Origin: Blastocladiella emersonii ATCC 22665
Lineage: Eukaryota > Blastocladiomycota > Blastocladiomycetes > Blastocladiales > Blastocladiaceae
Direction of reading: 5' to 3'
DNA: 64,000 bases
NCBI GenBank assembly: GCA_025594325.1
Contig: JANHCV010000013.1
Span: 1,302,001-1,366,000 of the forward strand
In this document: piece after piece, positions 31,316 through 42,123 of the stretch
Layout: each line of letters begins with the position of its first letter
Position numbering within the stretch: the stretch's first letter is position 1
The notes under the pieces: model-generated
Seen by the model: only the letters and a program-made list of their open reading frames with translations
Databases searched by the model: none
What the model was told of the DNA's origin: nothing
Program-made: the position numbers and the translations under genes

Positions 31316-32695
31316 TTAGCAGCCGTTCGCGCGAGTGCAGATTATCAGAGAAGTGCTTGTACCTTCTCGGAACAGAGGTGTGATCCGCTCACGGCCAAGC
31401 AATGTGAGCAACTCATCAAGATTGGCGCGGCCCTCGTCAAAGCTGGAGTTGAGCACGTCGTAGATGACGAGGACGTAGTCTGAATCCTTCAAATACCCAG
31501 TTGGACGAAACTCTTTGAGGACGGTAAGGCCTGCTCCGCTGGAATGCAAAAACAGGACGGGCGCTTCGCTCGCAGAAGAATTGGGGAATTTGGAAAGGTG
31601 GTCCGCCACGTCGTGGGGGCGATCGAAGCACTCGTAAATCGCAAGACAAGCTTTAGCTGACCGGGTAGCGGCAGACTTGCACGCTTTTCCATAGGTATAT
31701 GTGCGTGGGTCGTCCGGGTTCCAGCCGTGCGCGACGAGGTAGTTGTACATTTGCAGGACGCCGGCGGCAGTCATCGGCACTGAATCAAGAAACGGATGCC
31801 GGTCATTGCTGCGCTGCACGTTTGACTCGAGTACCTGCTGCACAAGCCGGCGGCCGTCCATACCGAACCGAGACGCCGAAAAGAGTGAAAACGCGGTTTC
31901 GTGGAAGCTTTGGACTGCATACGCCGCGCAGAATTCAATGATGGTCGGCGGTAGTGCCGTATTTTTGTAGGTGTGGAGGTCGACCAATTGGCGGGACGAC
32001 TTGCCGTACAGCGAAGAGATCCCTCTCCAAACGTTGAGGTCGACCGGAATGGAAAGCAGCCCAGGGGCGGAGATGCGCATCGAATCAAGGAGATGCTCGA
32101 GCATGACCATGTCGTTAATGTCTGCAAGGAAAAGGCACAACAAGGCTACTGTGAGCACTGGCGACCGCGAGGCAGCGCGTTTGGCATAATGATCGTCAGG
32201 GCGCTGCAAAAATTCGAGGAGCTTACCAAGATGAGCAGAGAGGACGAGTGTGGATGGAGCGCGTGGAAGTGCGGCAGCGGATTGTTGCACGAGGTGAGAA
32301 ACGAACAAGTGAGAGACCACGTTCGAGCTGTTGGATTGTGCGTCAATGAAGAGGAGGTTGCAGATGTAGTCGAGATCGGAAAAAATCGACCAGTCGCTCC
32401 AACTTGCGGTTGAGGCGCCCAGCCCCAAAAAACTGGGCGACAGGTCCCAGTCATCGTCGTTCGAATGGTCGGAATCGAGGTCGTCCTCCTCCGAACCATG
32501 GAACTTACGAGCGCGCGTTGAGATCGCGCGAAATCCCCAGTTCAGAGTTACCGAGGAGTCGCGCGAGGCCTCGCTGAGTGCCCGGGACGCGACGGGGACC
32601 GTGGAGCGCAGCGCGGCGAGCTGCAGGATCATGGTGCCTGGGACCGAGTGGAAAATTGCATCAAGATTCATTTGCATGTAGTCATTGGCTTCCAT
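31316..32695 (-). CDS. Uncharacterised helical protein, possible F-box-type family member (spacer of duplication 2)
   Basis: Single exon, 459 aa, ATG at 32695, stop at 31316. It starts MEANDYMQMNLDAIFHSVPG, then LQLAALRSTVPVASRALSEA, which resembles an F-box helix region. An acidic stretch (EEDDLDSDHSNDDDWDLSPS) follows, then a long helical region with irregular repeats (for example CAAYAVQSFHETAFSLFSAS). Base composition is less GC-rich than in the housekeeping genes. It resembles in general make-up the decayed gene at 11986-13634 and the gene at 40844-42031; direct homology was not proven by eye. Function is unknown; substrate-receptor proteins of SCF ligases are the closest idea. Confidence 0.6.
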   Translation of the reverse strand: MEANDYMQMNLDAIFHSVPGTMILQLAALRSTVPVASRALSEASRDSSVTLNWGFRAISTRARKFHGSEEDDLDSDHSNDDDWDLSPSFLGLGASTASWSDWSIFSDLDYICNLLFIDAQSNSSNVVSHLFVSHLVQQSAAALPRAPSTLVLSAHLGKLLEFLQRPDDHYAKRAASRSPVLTVALLCLFLADINDMVMLEHLLDSMRISAPGLLSIPVDLNVWRGISSLYGKSSRQLVDLHTYKNTALPPTIIEFCAAYAVQSFHETAFSLFSASRFGMDGRRLVQQVLESNVQRSNDRHPFLDSVPMTAAGVLQMYNYLVAHGWNPDDPRTYTYGKACKSAATRSAKACLAIYECFDRPHDVADHLSKFPNSSASEAPVLFLHSSGAGLTVLKEFRPTGYLKDSDYVLVIYDVLNSSFDEGRANLDELLTLLGRERITPLFREGTSTSLIICTRANGC

Positions 32696-33325
32696 TGCTG
32701 GGTGCTAGTGGTTGTCGAGGGAGCGCAAACCGTGAGAGCCGCCAGACGAGCTCAAGAACGCGAAGCAAAGGCGACGCGTTCCGATTGCCTTGACAGGGCT
32801 CTCGCGCCGCGGTCATCAACCTTTGATCAACGAAGCCAGGCTCGTCGGTCGCGTCGTTCATCCCGTCGTCAGGCTAGGGATCAAGTACCAGTGCGACCTC
32901 GGCCACTGCGCACCTGCTGATGACCAACAAGTCCCTTTCTCGTCGCTATATCGAGAAATGAAGGAAGCACACTGGCTGAGTGATATCGTGTTGCGCTCGC
33001 GACCTGGCTCATGAACACGATTGTAAGTGGGTCGTGGTCGAGACCGGATACCGGTGAGGTGAGCGCGCAACAGGCGCGTCGCGGTTGGCTGCGAGACATC
33101 GCGTGAGTGGCTGAGGCGCGCAGCCCCACCGAAACAGTTCCCTTGCGAGAAATCGCGCAGGGACGACTCGCACCTCCGCTTGACGACAAACTGGCAACCA
33201 TGGAACACCGGATTATTGGATGTAACATCGTGCAACGCTCAGCGGCGAAACGTATCATCAGGCTCCATGAACGCGTCGCTTGACAGAAGTTCGCGGAGCC
33301 AAAGTGCCTTCAACTCGTCGGACCT
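32696..33325. other. Upstream region of the helical gene and left flank of the right arm
   Basis: About 630 bp with no complete gene. Its last 59 bp (33267-33325) form a non-homologous 5' extension in frame with the truncated aminopeptidase copy. Next to the arm boundary the 10-mer CTTCAACTCG also occurs at the matching place in the intact gene. Confidence 0.5.
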
Positions 33326-35919
33326 GCCGTCGAACGGCACGTACGCGATCACGGACCACGAGACGGAGCGCGCGCGCTACTGGCTGCCGTGCGTCGACTT
33401 CCCGACGGTGCGCCCGCGCCTGACGTTCCGCCTGACGGCGCCCGCCGACTTCGAGACGGTCGCCAACGGCGCCCTTGTCTCGTCGACCCCCAACGCCGAG
33501 GACGCCTCGCTCAAGACGACCGTGTGGGACCTGGACTTCCCGTGCCCGTCGTACCTGCTGTTCCTCGCCGTGGGCGACTTCAAGACCATCGACGACCGCC
33601 CGGCCGTGACCGCGCTCGGCGAGGTGCCCATCAAGTACTATGCGCCCAAGAACTTTGCCATTGAGGACGTCAAGCGCGGCCTGGACTCGACGCCGGCCAT
33701 GTACTCGTGGTTGTGCGCCAAAATTACGCCCATCCCGTGGCCAAAGTATCACCAAGTCATGTCTCCATTCATTGGTGGGGCCATGGAGAACATTTCTTCT
33801 GTTTCGTACGTGTTTTCCTGTTCTCCTGACCTATATGGGGCCCTGGAATCGTTGGGCGGGTCCTCGGAATCGTTGGGCGGAGCGTCGTGCCGCGACCGAC
33901 TGGTCACTCACCCTCGTCACCTCGTTGTCCCTTGTAGCTGGGGCAGCTTCCTCGCCATGGACAAGACCCACGAGCGCGACAACAAGTTTGTCATGGACAC
34001 GATCAACATCCACGAGATGGCCCACTCGCTCTTCGTACGCGTCTCGCTCGAGTGGACCGCGTCGCGCGTCGCCGACCACTAACCCGCGCCCCCTCGCTTC
34101 CCCACTTGTACCCATCATCATTCTCGACATCCAGGGCGACATGGTACGCTCTCGCTTCTCCCAGAACACACCTGGAACCGCCGCCGACTTACGCACGCCC
34201 ACCCGAACCGCTCGCTAGACCGTCGTCCGCTTCTTCGAGCACGCCTGGCTCAAGGAGTCGTGGGCCACCTACATCGAGTCGGTCTGGGTCGAGGAGCACG
34301 TCGGCGCCACGCCCGAGGAGATGCGCCAGCGTGCCCGCATGTACCGCTTCGACGACCAGGAGGCCTACATCCGCGAGACCCAGCGCTATCTCCGCCCCGT
34401 CGTTTGCCGCCAGTACGACCACTCGTGGAACATGTTCGACGGCCACCTGTACCCGGGCGGCGGCGCGCGCATCCACATGCTGCGCGGCCTGCTCGGCGAC
34501 GACGTGTTCTGGCCCGCCGTCGGCGAGTACGTGCGCCGGTTCACGGGCAAGACGGTCGAGACCGACGACTTCCGCAAGGTGCTCGAGGAGTTCTCGGGCC
34601 TCAACCTGACGCGCTTCTTCGACCAGTGGTTCTACTCCAAGGGCTTCCCCAAGTTCAAGGCCGAGTACGCCTACGACGAGGCCAAGGGCGTCGCGCACGT
34701 CACGCTCGAGCAGACCCAGGCCGACGCCGCCAAGGGCGTCCCGCTGTTCGCCATGGACGTGCCCGTCGAGTTTGCCACGGCCGACGGCGCCGTGCACCGC
34801 GCGGTCGCGTCGTTTGACGGCAACTCGGCCAAGGCCGTTGCTGCCGCCCACACCGGCACTGCTGCGGGTCCCGGCGGCAAGCCCGTGCGCGTCGAGGTCG
34901 ACCCCGACGGCTTCCAGCTGTTCGCCTTCGAAGGCGAGTTCAACCCGGGCCACGACGTGCTGCTCGCCACGGCCGCGGGTGCGCGCGACTGCGTCAACCG
35001 CGTCCGCGCGTACCGCACGCTGCTCAAGGACGCCGACTTTTACACGCTGCGCAAGGTGCGCCCGATCGCGCTCGCCGAGAAGATGCCCATGGTCCGCGCC
35101 AAGATCGCCATGGCGCTCGCCGGTCTGCGCCACGCGCCCGCCGTCGACCTGCTCGTCGATCTGGCGGCGCAGGAGACGGACGATGTCGCGCGCAAGCTCA
35201 TCTTCAACCGCCTCAACTTCAAGCACCCGGCCATCGCCAAGTTTGCGCACGCGACGCTCGCCGACCCCAAGGCCGACCTGACGTACGTGCAGCGCTCGGC
35301 GCTCATCACGGCGATCGCGGCGCAGCGCCGCCCCGAGGATTTCGCGCTCGTCGCCGCCTACGCCGCCGGCACGACCCCCGAGTTTACCGACTACAAGGAC
35401 TCGGTGCGCGCCATGTCGTACCACGACGTGGCCGCGTTCCGCACCGTCGAGGCGGCCGAGTTCCTGCTCGCGCAGCACGCCGCGGTCATGGGCGCCGACT
35501 TCCCGTTCTCGGTCAAGGCCAACCTCGTGCAGGCGCTCGCGTCGGCCGCCGCGTGGGTCCCCGAGCCGCTCGCGCGCACCATTGGCGAGGCGATCGCCGA
35601 GGTCCTGTACGACCCGCACTTCCGCGTGCGCGCGTCGGCCACGGCCGCCATCGCCAACCTGCCCTACGGCCTGCCCGCCCAGTTCGCGGGCGCCGCCGAC
35701 GCGGCCCTCGTGCTAGCCGCCGAGCAGGACAAGCCCGCGCTCAAGCGCACCATCACCCGCGCCCGCGGCAGTACTGGGAACAAGGTGCCCGAGGTGGCCG
35801 CCCTCACCAAGCGCGTCGAGGAGCTCGAGAAGAAGATCAAGGAGGTCGAGGGCAAGTGGCTCGCCAAGGACGACCTCGACAAGGTCCTCAAGGAGGCCGC
35901 CGAGAAGAAGTCCGAGTAG
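33267..35919 (+). pseudogene. M1 aminopeptidase, 5'-truncated chimeric copy
   Basis: Exon segments 33267-33805, 33938-34034, 34135-34143 (microexon) and 34219-35919. From 33326 on it equals the intact gene, so GAMEN, HEMAH, the microexon and the ERAP1-C-like domain are all present. The first ~156 codons of the intact gene are missing. In their place an in-frame ATG at 33267 supplies about 20 unrelated codons (MNASLDRSSRSQSAFNSSD). The missing part is much of the N-terminal beta-domain, so a stable enzyme is doubtful, but the frame is open throughout. There is no sign of a native promoter. It could be a pseudogene or a new chimeric gene. Confidence 0.8.
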
Positions 35920-38900
35920 ATCTGTAGACGATCGTTTGATGTGGGGATGAATGTAGCGAGGTTGTAGTCGTCCTGGTGTCGTGCTTGAGAAGTTGATGGT
36001 CGCGAGAGCTAGAGACTTCGTCGTGTGCAACCCGAGCTGCGCACGAGATGTCAAGGGCAGCGGATGGTGAGCGACGCGACCTCGCATGAGCGGCACGTCG
36101 AAAGTCTGTGGGCGACCGCCGCGAGCCAGCGACCTGCTCGCTGCTCGCTGCTCGCTGCTCGCGTCAGAGCGCCAGAGTCCTTGTCGGTGGCGGTGGCCGC
36201 CGCGTGGCAGGCAGCGGGGCACGGGCGGAGGAGTATAAAGGGCGCCTCGTCGCCGCGCGCGGTCCTCGCTCTCTCGCCTGATCATGACCCGCTATATTAC
36301 CTCACCACTCCATGAAACGCATCCATGTATACCACATCAACACGTCGCACACGCCGCGGCGGTACCATGCGCCCATGACCCATGCATGACCCTAGACGCT
36401 TGTTGCCGCCGGCGAGCGCGCCACCGCTCAAACGACTCGCCATCGTGTCCCCGCGCGCATCGCCCCCTCGCCGACCGCACCCTGCACTTTCTCTCCTACG
36501 GTGTCAGACTGCAGCGTGAGCCGTGGTGGTGATGTCCGCGCTCGCTCGCTCCCTCGCTGCGGCCGTTGTGCTGGAGCGGCTGCGGTCGGTGGCATGGCCG
36601 TCCCGCGCGCACGCGACACTCTGCCCGCTGCCGCTGCCCCGCGTGTGCTGGCACACGCCAGCTGCACACCCGTTGTAAGCCGCCGCCGCCGCCCCTTGGG
36701 TCGTTGCCACCCGAAGCAGCGCCAGCAGCAGCACGCTTGGCTCGGTCGCTCGCGAGCCACCGTGTTCCTCGACCGCTTGCTACTGCTTTGCCGTCTGGCT
36801 GAAGCAGCGCTTTCGCTCTCGCGCTCAGGTGCGCGCCTTCAACCCGTCGCCGTCCACGCTCACTCAACCTTGCTGCGTCCAAACATGCTCCCCGCTACCC
36901 GGCGAGAGCGTCGCCGTCCTCGAGCGCCGCTGCGTGCCGCGGCTCATCCCGGCAGCCGGCCCCGCTTCTACTTTATGCTGCCGTCGTCGCGTCGGGCCAG
37001 GTCCCTCTTGGACGCGTGCCAGCATCGGCAACCCTTTTCCGCGCGGCGCGGCTCGGCGCGAATCTCGCGTACTTGGTGGCGCCCAAGCCGCGATGCTTCG
37101 TGCCGGCCACATCGCCGTCCTCCTCGGAGCTCATGTCCTCGCGCGACAGCAGGTCGACGCCAAACAGCGCCAACGGTTCCTTTGCCGCGGGCCGCCGCCC
37201 CGCTTCTTGGCGATGCGTGGCGATGCGCGTGAGGTCGGCCGACCGCAGGACACGAGTCGGGTGGGGATCTTCGTTCTCGTCAACCAGCTCGGCGGCGGTC
37301 GGCATGCCGAACTTCCGAACTTGCGCGCGCGCCGTCGCGGGGCGCGATCGCGGGCGACGACAGGTTGGACGACGACAGGTTGGGCGCGCGCCGGACGGGA
37401 ACATCAAACGGACGCAACGGGTTAGCTTAGCTCGCGGACGGCGAGCTCATGAACGTCGGGCAACCCGCCGCTCGTTCCTCCCGCGTACGAGGCGGCGCAC
37501 ACACCTCCTCGCGCGCGCGCGCCTTGGAACGGCCACCGCCGCCACTACAGCGCCCGTGTCTCGCGCGTCGCCGCCGCGTCGACCACACGCAGGTCCAGGA
37601 CCCGGCGGTCGGCCATGTTGCTTGCTGCTTCTTCGCCTTGGTCGTCGACCCGGCGGCCATGTTGCCGCGCTTTGCCTTGGTCGTCGACCCGGCCGGCGGT
37701 CATGATGCTGATTAGCGGCGATCGTGATCGTGATCGTGGGCAAAGGATGGCGAGCGAAGCCAGTGGACGCGGTCGCGGGCCCGAGCAGTGGGAGCAGAGT
37801 GTCGCCCGGCCCGGTGGCCAACCCAGTGAGCGAGCGAGGTGGAGCTCGAATACGTGAACTAACCACCCCCGATGCATGCAGGGCCGTCAAACGACGCCGT
37901 AAAATTATGCTCACTAGTCTAAAATATCTCATGATATATCAGAAGATTACGTGCAAAGTTTGAGCCAGATCCGAGACAGGTCGGGAGCTGCCAGATTGAG
38001 CGTTACGTGCTTGAATTGCCCACCCGCGCCGCGAGCTCGTCGCGACGGCCGCGAGTGAAAAACTTTTTCGCCTCGGCGCGCCCGAACACGATCTCAACAC
38101 CCCCATGCTTTGACTCGGGGATTTTTGCATTTCTGGGGTCCCTGATGGTCCCTGATCACGATTCAGTGATAAACAAGAATTATTGTTTTTGGGGGAATTC
38201 ATGTGTCTAAGTCGGCGGGCGGCGGGCGGCGGGCGGCGGGCTGGCTGGGCCGGGCGGCGGCCAGCGTCCCCCGCCGCGCCATCGTGGCCGCCACGCGCGC
38301 GAGCGCGCGCAAGTCCAGACAGGCGCCTTTCTGGCCCGAGCGTCGTAACAAAGGCGCCGCACATCATCATCACCACGCGTGCGTGCCTCCGCTCACTCGG
38401 TCTCGTCAGAGTGTCGGCAGGGGTGGCGGGGAGGGTAGTAGACCGCGCGCGAATTCGGCTCGCCGTCGGCACGCACGCACGCTCACCTCGCGCGTGTGTA
38501 CACGCTGAGCAACGGACGCATCCTAAGGCCTCGCTCGGGCCGCGCGGCGAAAGCGTGAATCAACGCGGTACGGCGGGTGCACGCGCACGTCAAGGGCGAC
38601 GATCCAAGGGGTTCCCGCCGCCGTGGCCGCCAGTTGAGCGAGGCGGCAGCATCCATGCTCTCGCGAAGCAGCAGGCCGCCCGCCAGCTGGGCTAGGCTAC
38701 GAAAGCGCGAGGTCATAAAGCAGCAGGTGCGAAAGGCGGCGATTGCGGCCGACGAGCAGCAGCGGACCCCGAAGCGCACCGAGCCGCGGTAGCCGCTCGC
38801 GGCGGCGTACCTCGCGCGCACCTCGCGCGCACACCAAACGCTGGCCCCGCTCGTGCGTGCGCGTGTGGCGACGACTCACCTGGCCCGCCATGAAGTTGCC

Positions 38901-40112
38901 GAGGCTGTGAGCACGTCCATGTAGGTCGGCTCGAACGGAGGTCGTGCGGCTCGGGAATGCATGCCAGCGGGGGACGAGCAGGTGGCTGGCGAGGACGACG
39001 AAGCGGTCACGGTGGTCGGGTGAGGTTCGGCAGTGCAGATCGGCGGCGTGGGGCGACAGGGGGACCGGAACGAGGCGAGCGAGCGAGGGACGCTGGCTAG
39101 CGGGGCCCGCCGCTGAAGCAAACGTTCGCGCGCGACTAACGTAGGGCACGGCAAGCGGAAGGCGGCGTTCCCGACAAGGACGACGGGGACGGACGAGCTG
39201 CATCTGCATAGCTGACGAAGCAGTCCGACTGACGCTCAGCTCAGTCATACAGTAGTAGCGGTACAGCAGATGCGGCTGGGCACCTCACGACGGCGCCGAT
39301 CCGCGTCAGGGCCTGTCCGGCGTGATGTTGCACCAAGTTATCACGTTGCATCGGCTTTCATGGTCATGGTGCATGGGGCGTCAGTCGGCGAAGAGAGAGA
39401 AGAAGAGGAAGGCTCGGGCCTCCTCACCTCTCCCTCCCGAAGCGCGCCCCGCGACGCGTCAGTCGCCGTCAGCTGACAAGGACGCGCAGCGCGGCGGCCA
39501 CGGCCATGGCCACCGTGTGGCGTGGCGCGGCCTCGGTCGGTCAGGCACCCCGCTCACCTCCATGTCCATGTGCACGTCAACAAGGCAAGGCACGACGTGG
39601 CACTGTAACTTGATGGAATCGCATGAACCTCGCCCGCAGCGTGCTCCGCGGGCTGCTCGCCCCATGGCATCGCTCTCGCGCTTGAGCGCTGCAGCAAGCA
39701 ACCTCCTTCTGTCGGCGTCAAACGGCAGCACAGCTGGTGGTCCTCTCCTCGTTCCGTATGCATGTGGCCGAGCGGGTGCTGTCGCATGCGCCGCGCTTGC
39801 CCGCCGCCGCCACCACCACCACTCCACGCTCTACGTGCCAACCAGCGCGTTTGCCCTCGCCCGCGAGCTCGACGGCCTTCGCACGCGCACGTCCGCGCCG
39901 TCGCCCCCAATCGTCGCCACTCCTCCCTCCGTGTGTAACCCAACGCGCGCGTCGCCCTGCTCTGCCCCACCGCGTCCCGACCTGACCTGCTGCCTCCGTC
40001 AGTCGCGCCGACCAACGTTTCCGCTCACGGTCGTGCACCGCTTCGAGTGTCGTTTGCGCGCCATCGCCCTTGACCACCGCCCGTCCCTCGACGCTGCGGA
40101 CCCTGCTTCGAA
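35920..40112. other. Right-arm interior without a recognised gene
   Basis: Mirror copy of 23021-27213, with the same AT-rich island (37888-38208), tandem repeats and orphan TATA box (36234-36240, now on the plus strand). The possible small gene of the left arm appears here at 36973-37305 on the minus strand. Confidence 0.45.
36973..37305 (-). CDS. Possible small acidic/basic protein, right arm
   Basis: Identical inverted copy of the 110-codon frame at 25828-26160; the same doubts apply. Confidence 0.25.
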   Translation of the reverse strand: MPTAAELVDENEDPHPTRVLRSADLTRIATHRQEAGRRPAAKEPLALFGVDLLSREDMSSEEDGDVAGTKHRGLGATKYARFAPSRAARKRVADAGTRPRGTWPDATTAA

Positions 40113-40540
40113 TCAGCTCGCCCTGCCCTCCCCAACTCGGCGCACCTCGAGTCGAGTCGAGTCGTCGCTGCCGAGCTGGTGCCGAGCTGCTGCTCCTGCT
40201 CGCACACGCCCTCTTCTTCCCCCAAAGTTGGAACGACGGTCGGAGCTCGAGCGGCGCGCGCGCCATCTGCTGTCGCCGCCCCCGTCGCGGACTAGCAGCA
40301 GGCCCGTCGTCTCTCGCTACAGCTACCTCTCTCGGCTTGTACTTTATGTGTCCGCGGCTTCTGGCCCTCGTTTCTTCCTCGCGCGGCGCGCCCGCTGCAG
40401 CAGCGGCTGGGCGCACCGACGATCTCCGAGATTCTCGCTCGGCTCGGTGTGGGCCGCCCCCGAACGTGGCCGCCCTGGGCGAGCGAGCGAGCGCGGCGCA
40501 GCGCAGCTGTGGGATCAACGTCGGTATGTCCGTGGACGCA
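40113..40540 (-). repeat. Dispersed repeat, copy B
   Basis: Inverted relative to copies A and C. It extends about 63 bp further outwards than copy A (40478-40540) and in this extension still matches copy C at 63634-63690, with shared GATCCCACAGCTGCGCTGCG. Copy B therefore keeps an end that copy A lacks. Confidence 0.75.
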
Positions 40541-40843
40541 GCCGGCCGGCCAGCTGAGCAACGAACGTCTCGGCCGTCACGCTGGCTGGTAAGCGTACGG
40601 GGCGGCGAAACGCCATCGAAACGGCCGCGCCGGGCGTGCGTGCTGCTGTGCCGCGCCCGCAGCCTTACGATGCCTTTCGATGCCTTCGCCCGAACCTGAC
40701 GCTTGGCCGCTCAAACGTTTCCGCGTCGTTGCATTCGCCGCTTGCGCGCGAGGGTGTGTGTGTTCGATCTCAGCTCGCGAGCCACGCCGGCGTCGAGCTT
40801 GTATTGTAGCTACGACGCTTTCTTATCATAGTATTCACATCTC
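40541..40843. other. Flank between duplication 2 and the next gene
   Basis: Contains 40683-40796, which resembles 22500-22617 in inverted orientation (shared GCGTCGTTGCATTCGCCGC and GAGCCACGCCGGCGTCG with many differences between). No complete gene. It may include 5' parts of the gene that follows. Confidence 0.4.
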
Positions 40844-42031
40844 GTGCGACCAGGCGAGCGGCACTGTCCATGCGATCTGGTACTTGGTACCTTACGACGA
40901 GCTCGCGCCCGCAACCTGGGTTTCGCTGTATGCGGCTCCTGCACTCCTTTCCCGCGACGCGTATCCCTTCGCGATGCCTGTGCGCATCAGTTAACGCGTC
41001 CGACTTCTCGGACTGGGCGCGAAAAACGACGACGCTGCTGTGGGTCCGTTTGCGACCATGACACGTGTACCGCTCGCCGATATGCGAGCCGGGTTTGTCC
41101 CGCATCGACGCCCCTTGACACCCTCATCGCCTGTGTAGCTTCTTGTGAACCAGCCTTTGGGGATCCCGCCACTTGGCCACAGTTCTGCAGCTTCGCTGTC
41201 GCCCTGAACGTTGACCTGCTCGCGTTAGTATCGGCTGCGCTTGCCGGCCATGTGTCTGATCTTCTCATCGAGTATTTGAGCAGCCCTCAGTCGCCTGTCG
41301 ACCCTTACTTGGTCTGTGTGATCGTTCTGGTGCGAGTGTTCGCAGGGCTCCTTCAGCCAATTATGGAGCACAAGTTCATGTGGCTCCTTCTTTCGCACTC
41401 GTGGGACGATGTTGGTTTTGGGCGCGCGCTCGACTTCTTTGACCAAGAATGTTCTCGCCTTTCAGCAGATGACCCCAATCTCGACCCGCAGATCCTGGCG
41501 GGTTACTTCATAGGCGCAGCCGCCAACGAACGCGCCCTGACTTTGACGCAGCAAGCTCAGCCATTCAATGCGGGCCGACTCGCCGACCTACTCGCGGCGC
41601 TCGTTGAGCGGTACCCCGGCACAGCGATCTCTGGTGACCAAGCTCCAAAGATCTTGACCTGGTTAAGCCCTCTTCTTGATGGTCGATCTCTTCCGACCCC
41701 GTCCGAGCACCAGTTTTTCACCACCTTGCTGTCTCACGATCCGGCTTATGTTGTCAGCTTTCTGATCATGGATTGGTCGAGCGAGCTACCGCACTGGATC
41801 TGGGAGGCTGTCGCCGACCACGAGTTTGCCCGCGCTGTGCTTTTCGAGAACCTCAACTATCGCATGGGCTCGATCCGGGACACGCTTCGCTTGCTCGTGC
41901 ATCGCAATGACCTAGCGCGGGCGCGGGCGGTCCTTCGCGCGGTTCCTCAGCTGCTTGATGACATGGATCTTTGCGAGTCGATTTCTCACATGGAGGGCAT
42001 CGATCTCGCGAGCCTTCGTCCCAATCCATGA
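40844..42031 (+). CDS. F-box-type/helical family protein, 5' end unresolved
   Basis: One frame is open to a stop at 42029-42031 and is clearly coding from about 41100 (LDTLIACVASCEPAFGDPAT, then LAALVERYPGTAISGDQAPK and LLSHDPAYVVSFLIMDWSSE). The first in-frame ATG is only at 41363, inside the helical domain. Upstream, coding-like sequence appears in the two other frames (40680-40990, with ATG at 40680; 41050-41110, FATMTRVPLADMRAGFVPHR). Either 5' introns or frameshifts separate the true start from this frame; I could not build a clean splice model. The domain resembles part of the decayed gene at 13022-13300. Function unknown. Confidence 0.5.
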   Translation: MRPGERHCPCDLVLGTLRRARARNLGFAVCGSCTPFPRRVSLRDACAHQLTRPTSRTGREKRRRCCGSVCDHDTCTARRYASRVCPASTPLDTLIACVASCEPAFGDPATWPQFCSFAVALNVDLLALVSAALAGHVSDLLIEYLSSPQSPVDPYLVCVIVLVRVFAGLLQPIMEHKFMWLLLSHSWDDVGFGRALDFFDQECSRLSADDPNLDPQILAGYFIGAAANERALTLTQQAQPFNAGRLADLLAALVERYPGTAISGDQAPKILTWLSPLLDGRSLPTPSEHQFFTTLLSHDPAYVVSFLIMDWSSELPHWIWEAVADHEFARAVLFENLNYRMGSIRDTLRLLVHRNDLARARAVLRAVPQLLDDMDLCESISHMEGIDLASLRPNP

Positions 42032-42123
42032 ACTCAGTGGCCTCGTTCAAAAACACGTCGTCATTTCCGTGTTTCTTCAGGGGGAAGGAGTAATATATTT
42101 GATTTGAGCGACCTAGGAGAGTG

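Larger units (their letters stand above)
33326..40477 (-). repeat. Inverted duplication 2, right arm (7,152 bp)
   Basis: Reverse-complement copy of 22656-29807, with one detectable difference (36600). The inner end cuts the aminopeptidase gene within exon 1; the outer end continues for about 60 bp more as similarity to the third repeat copy at 63634-63690 but not to the left arm. Confidence 0.95.
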
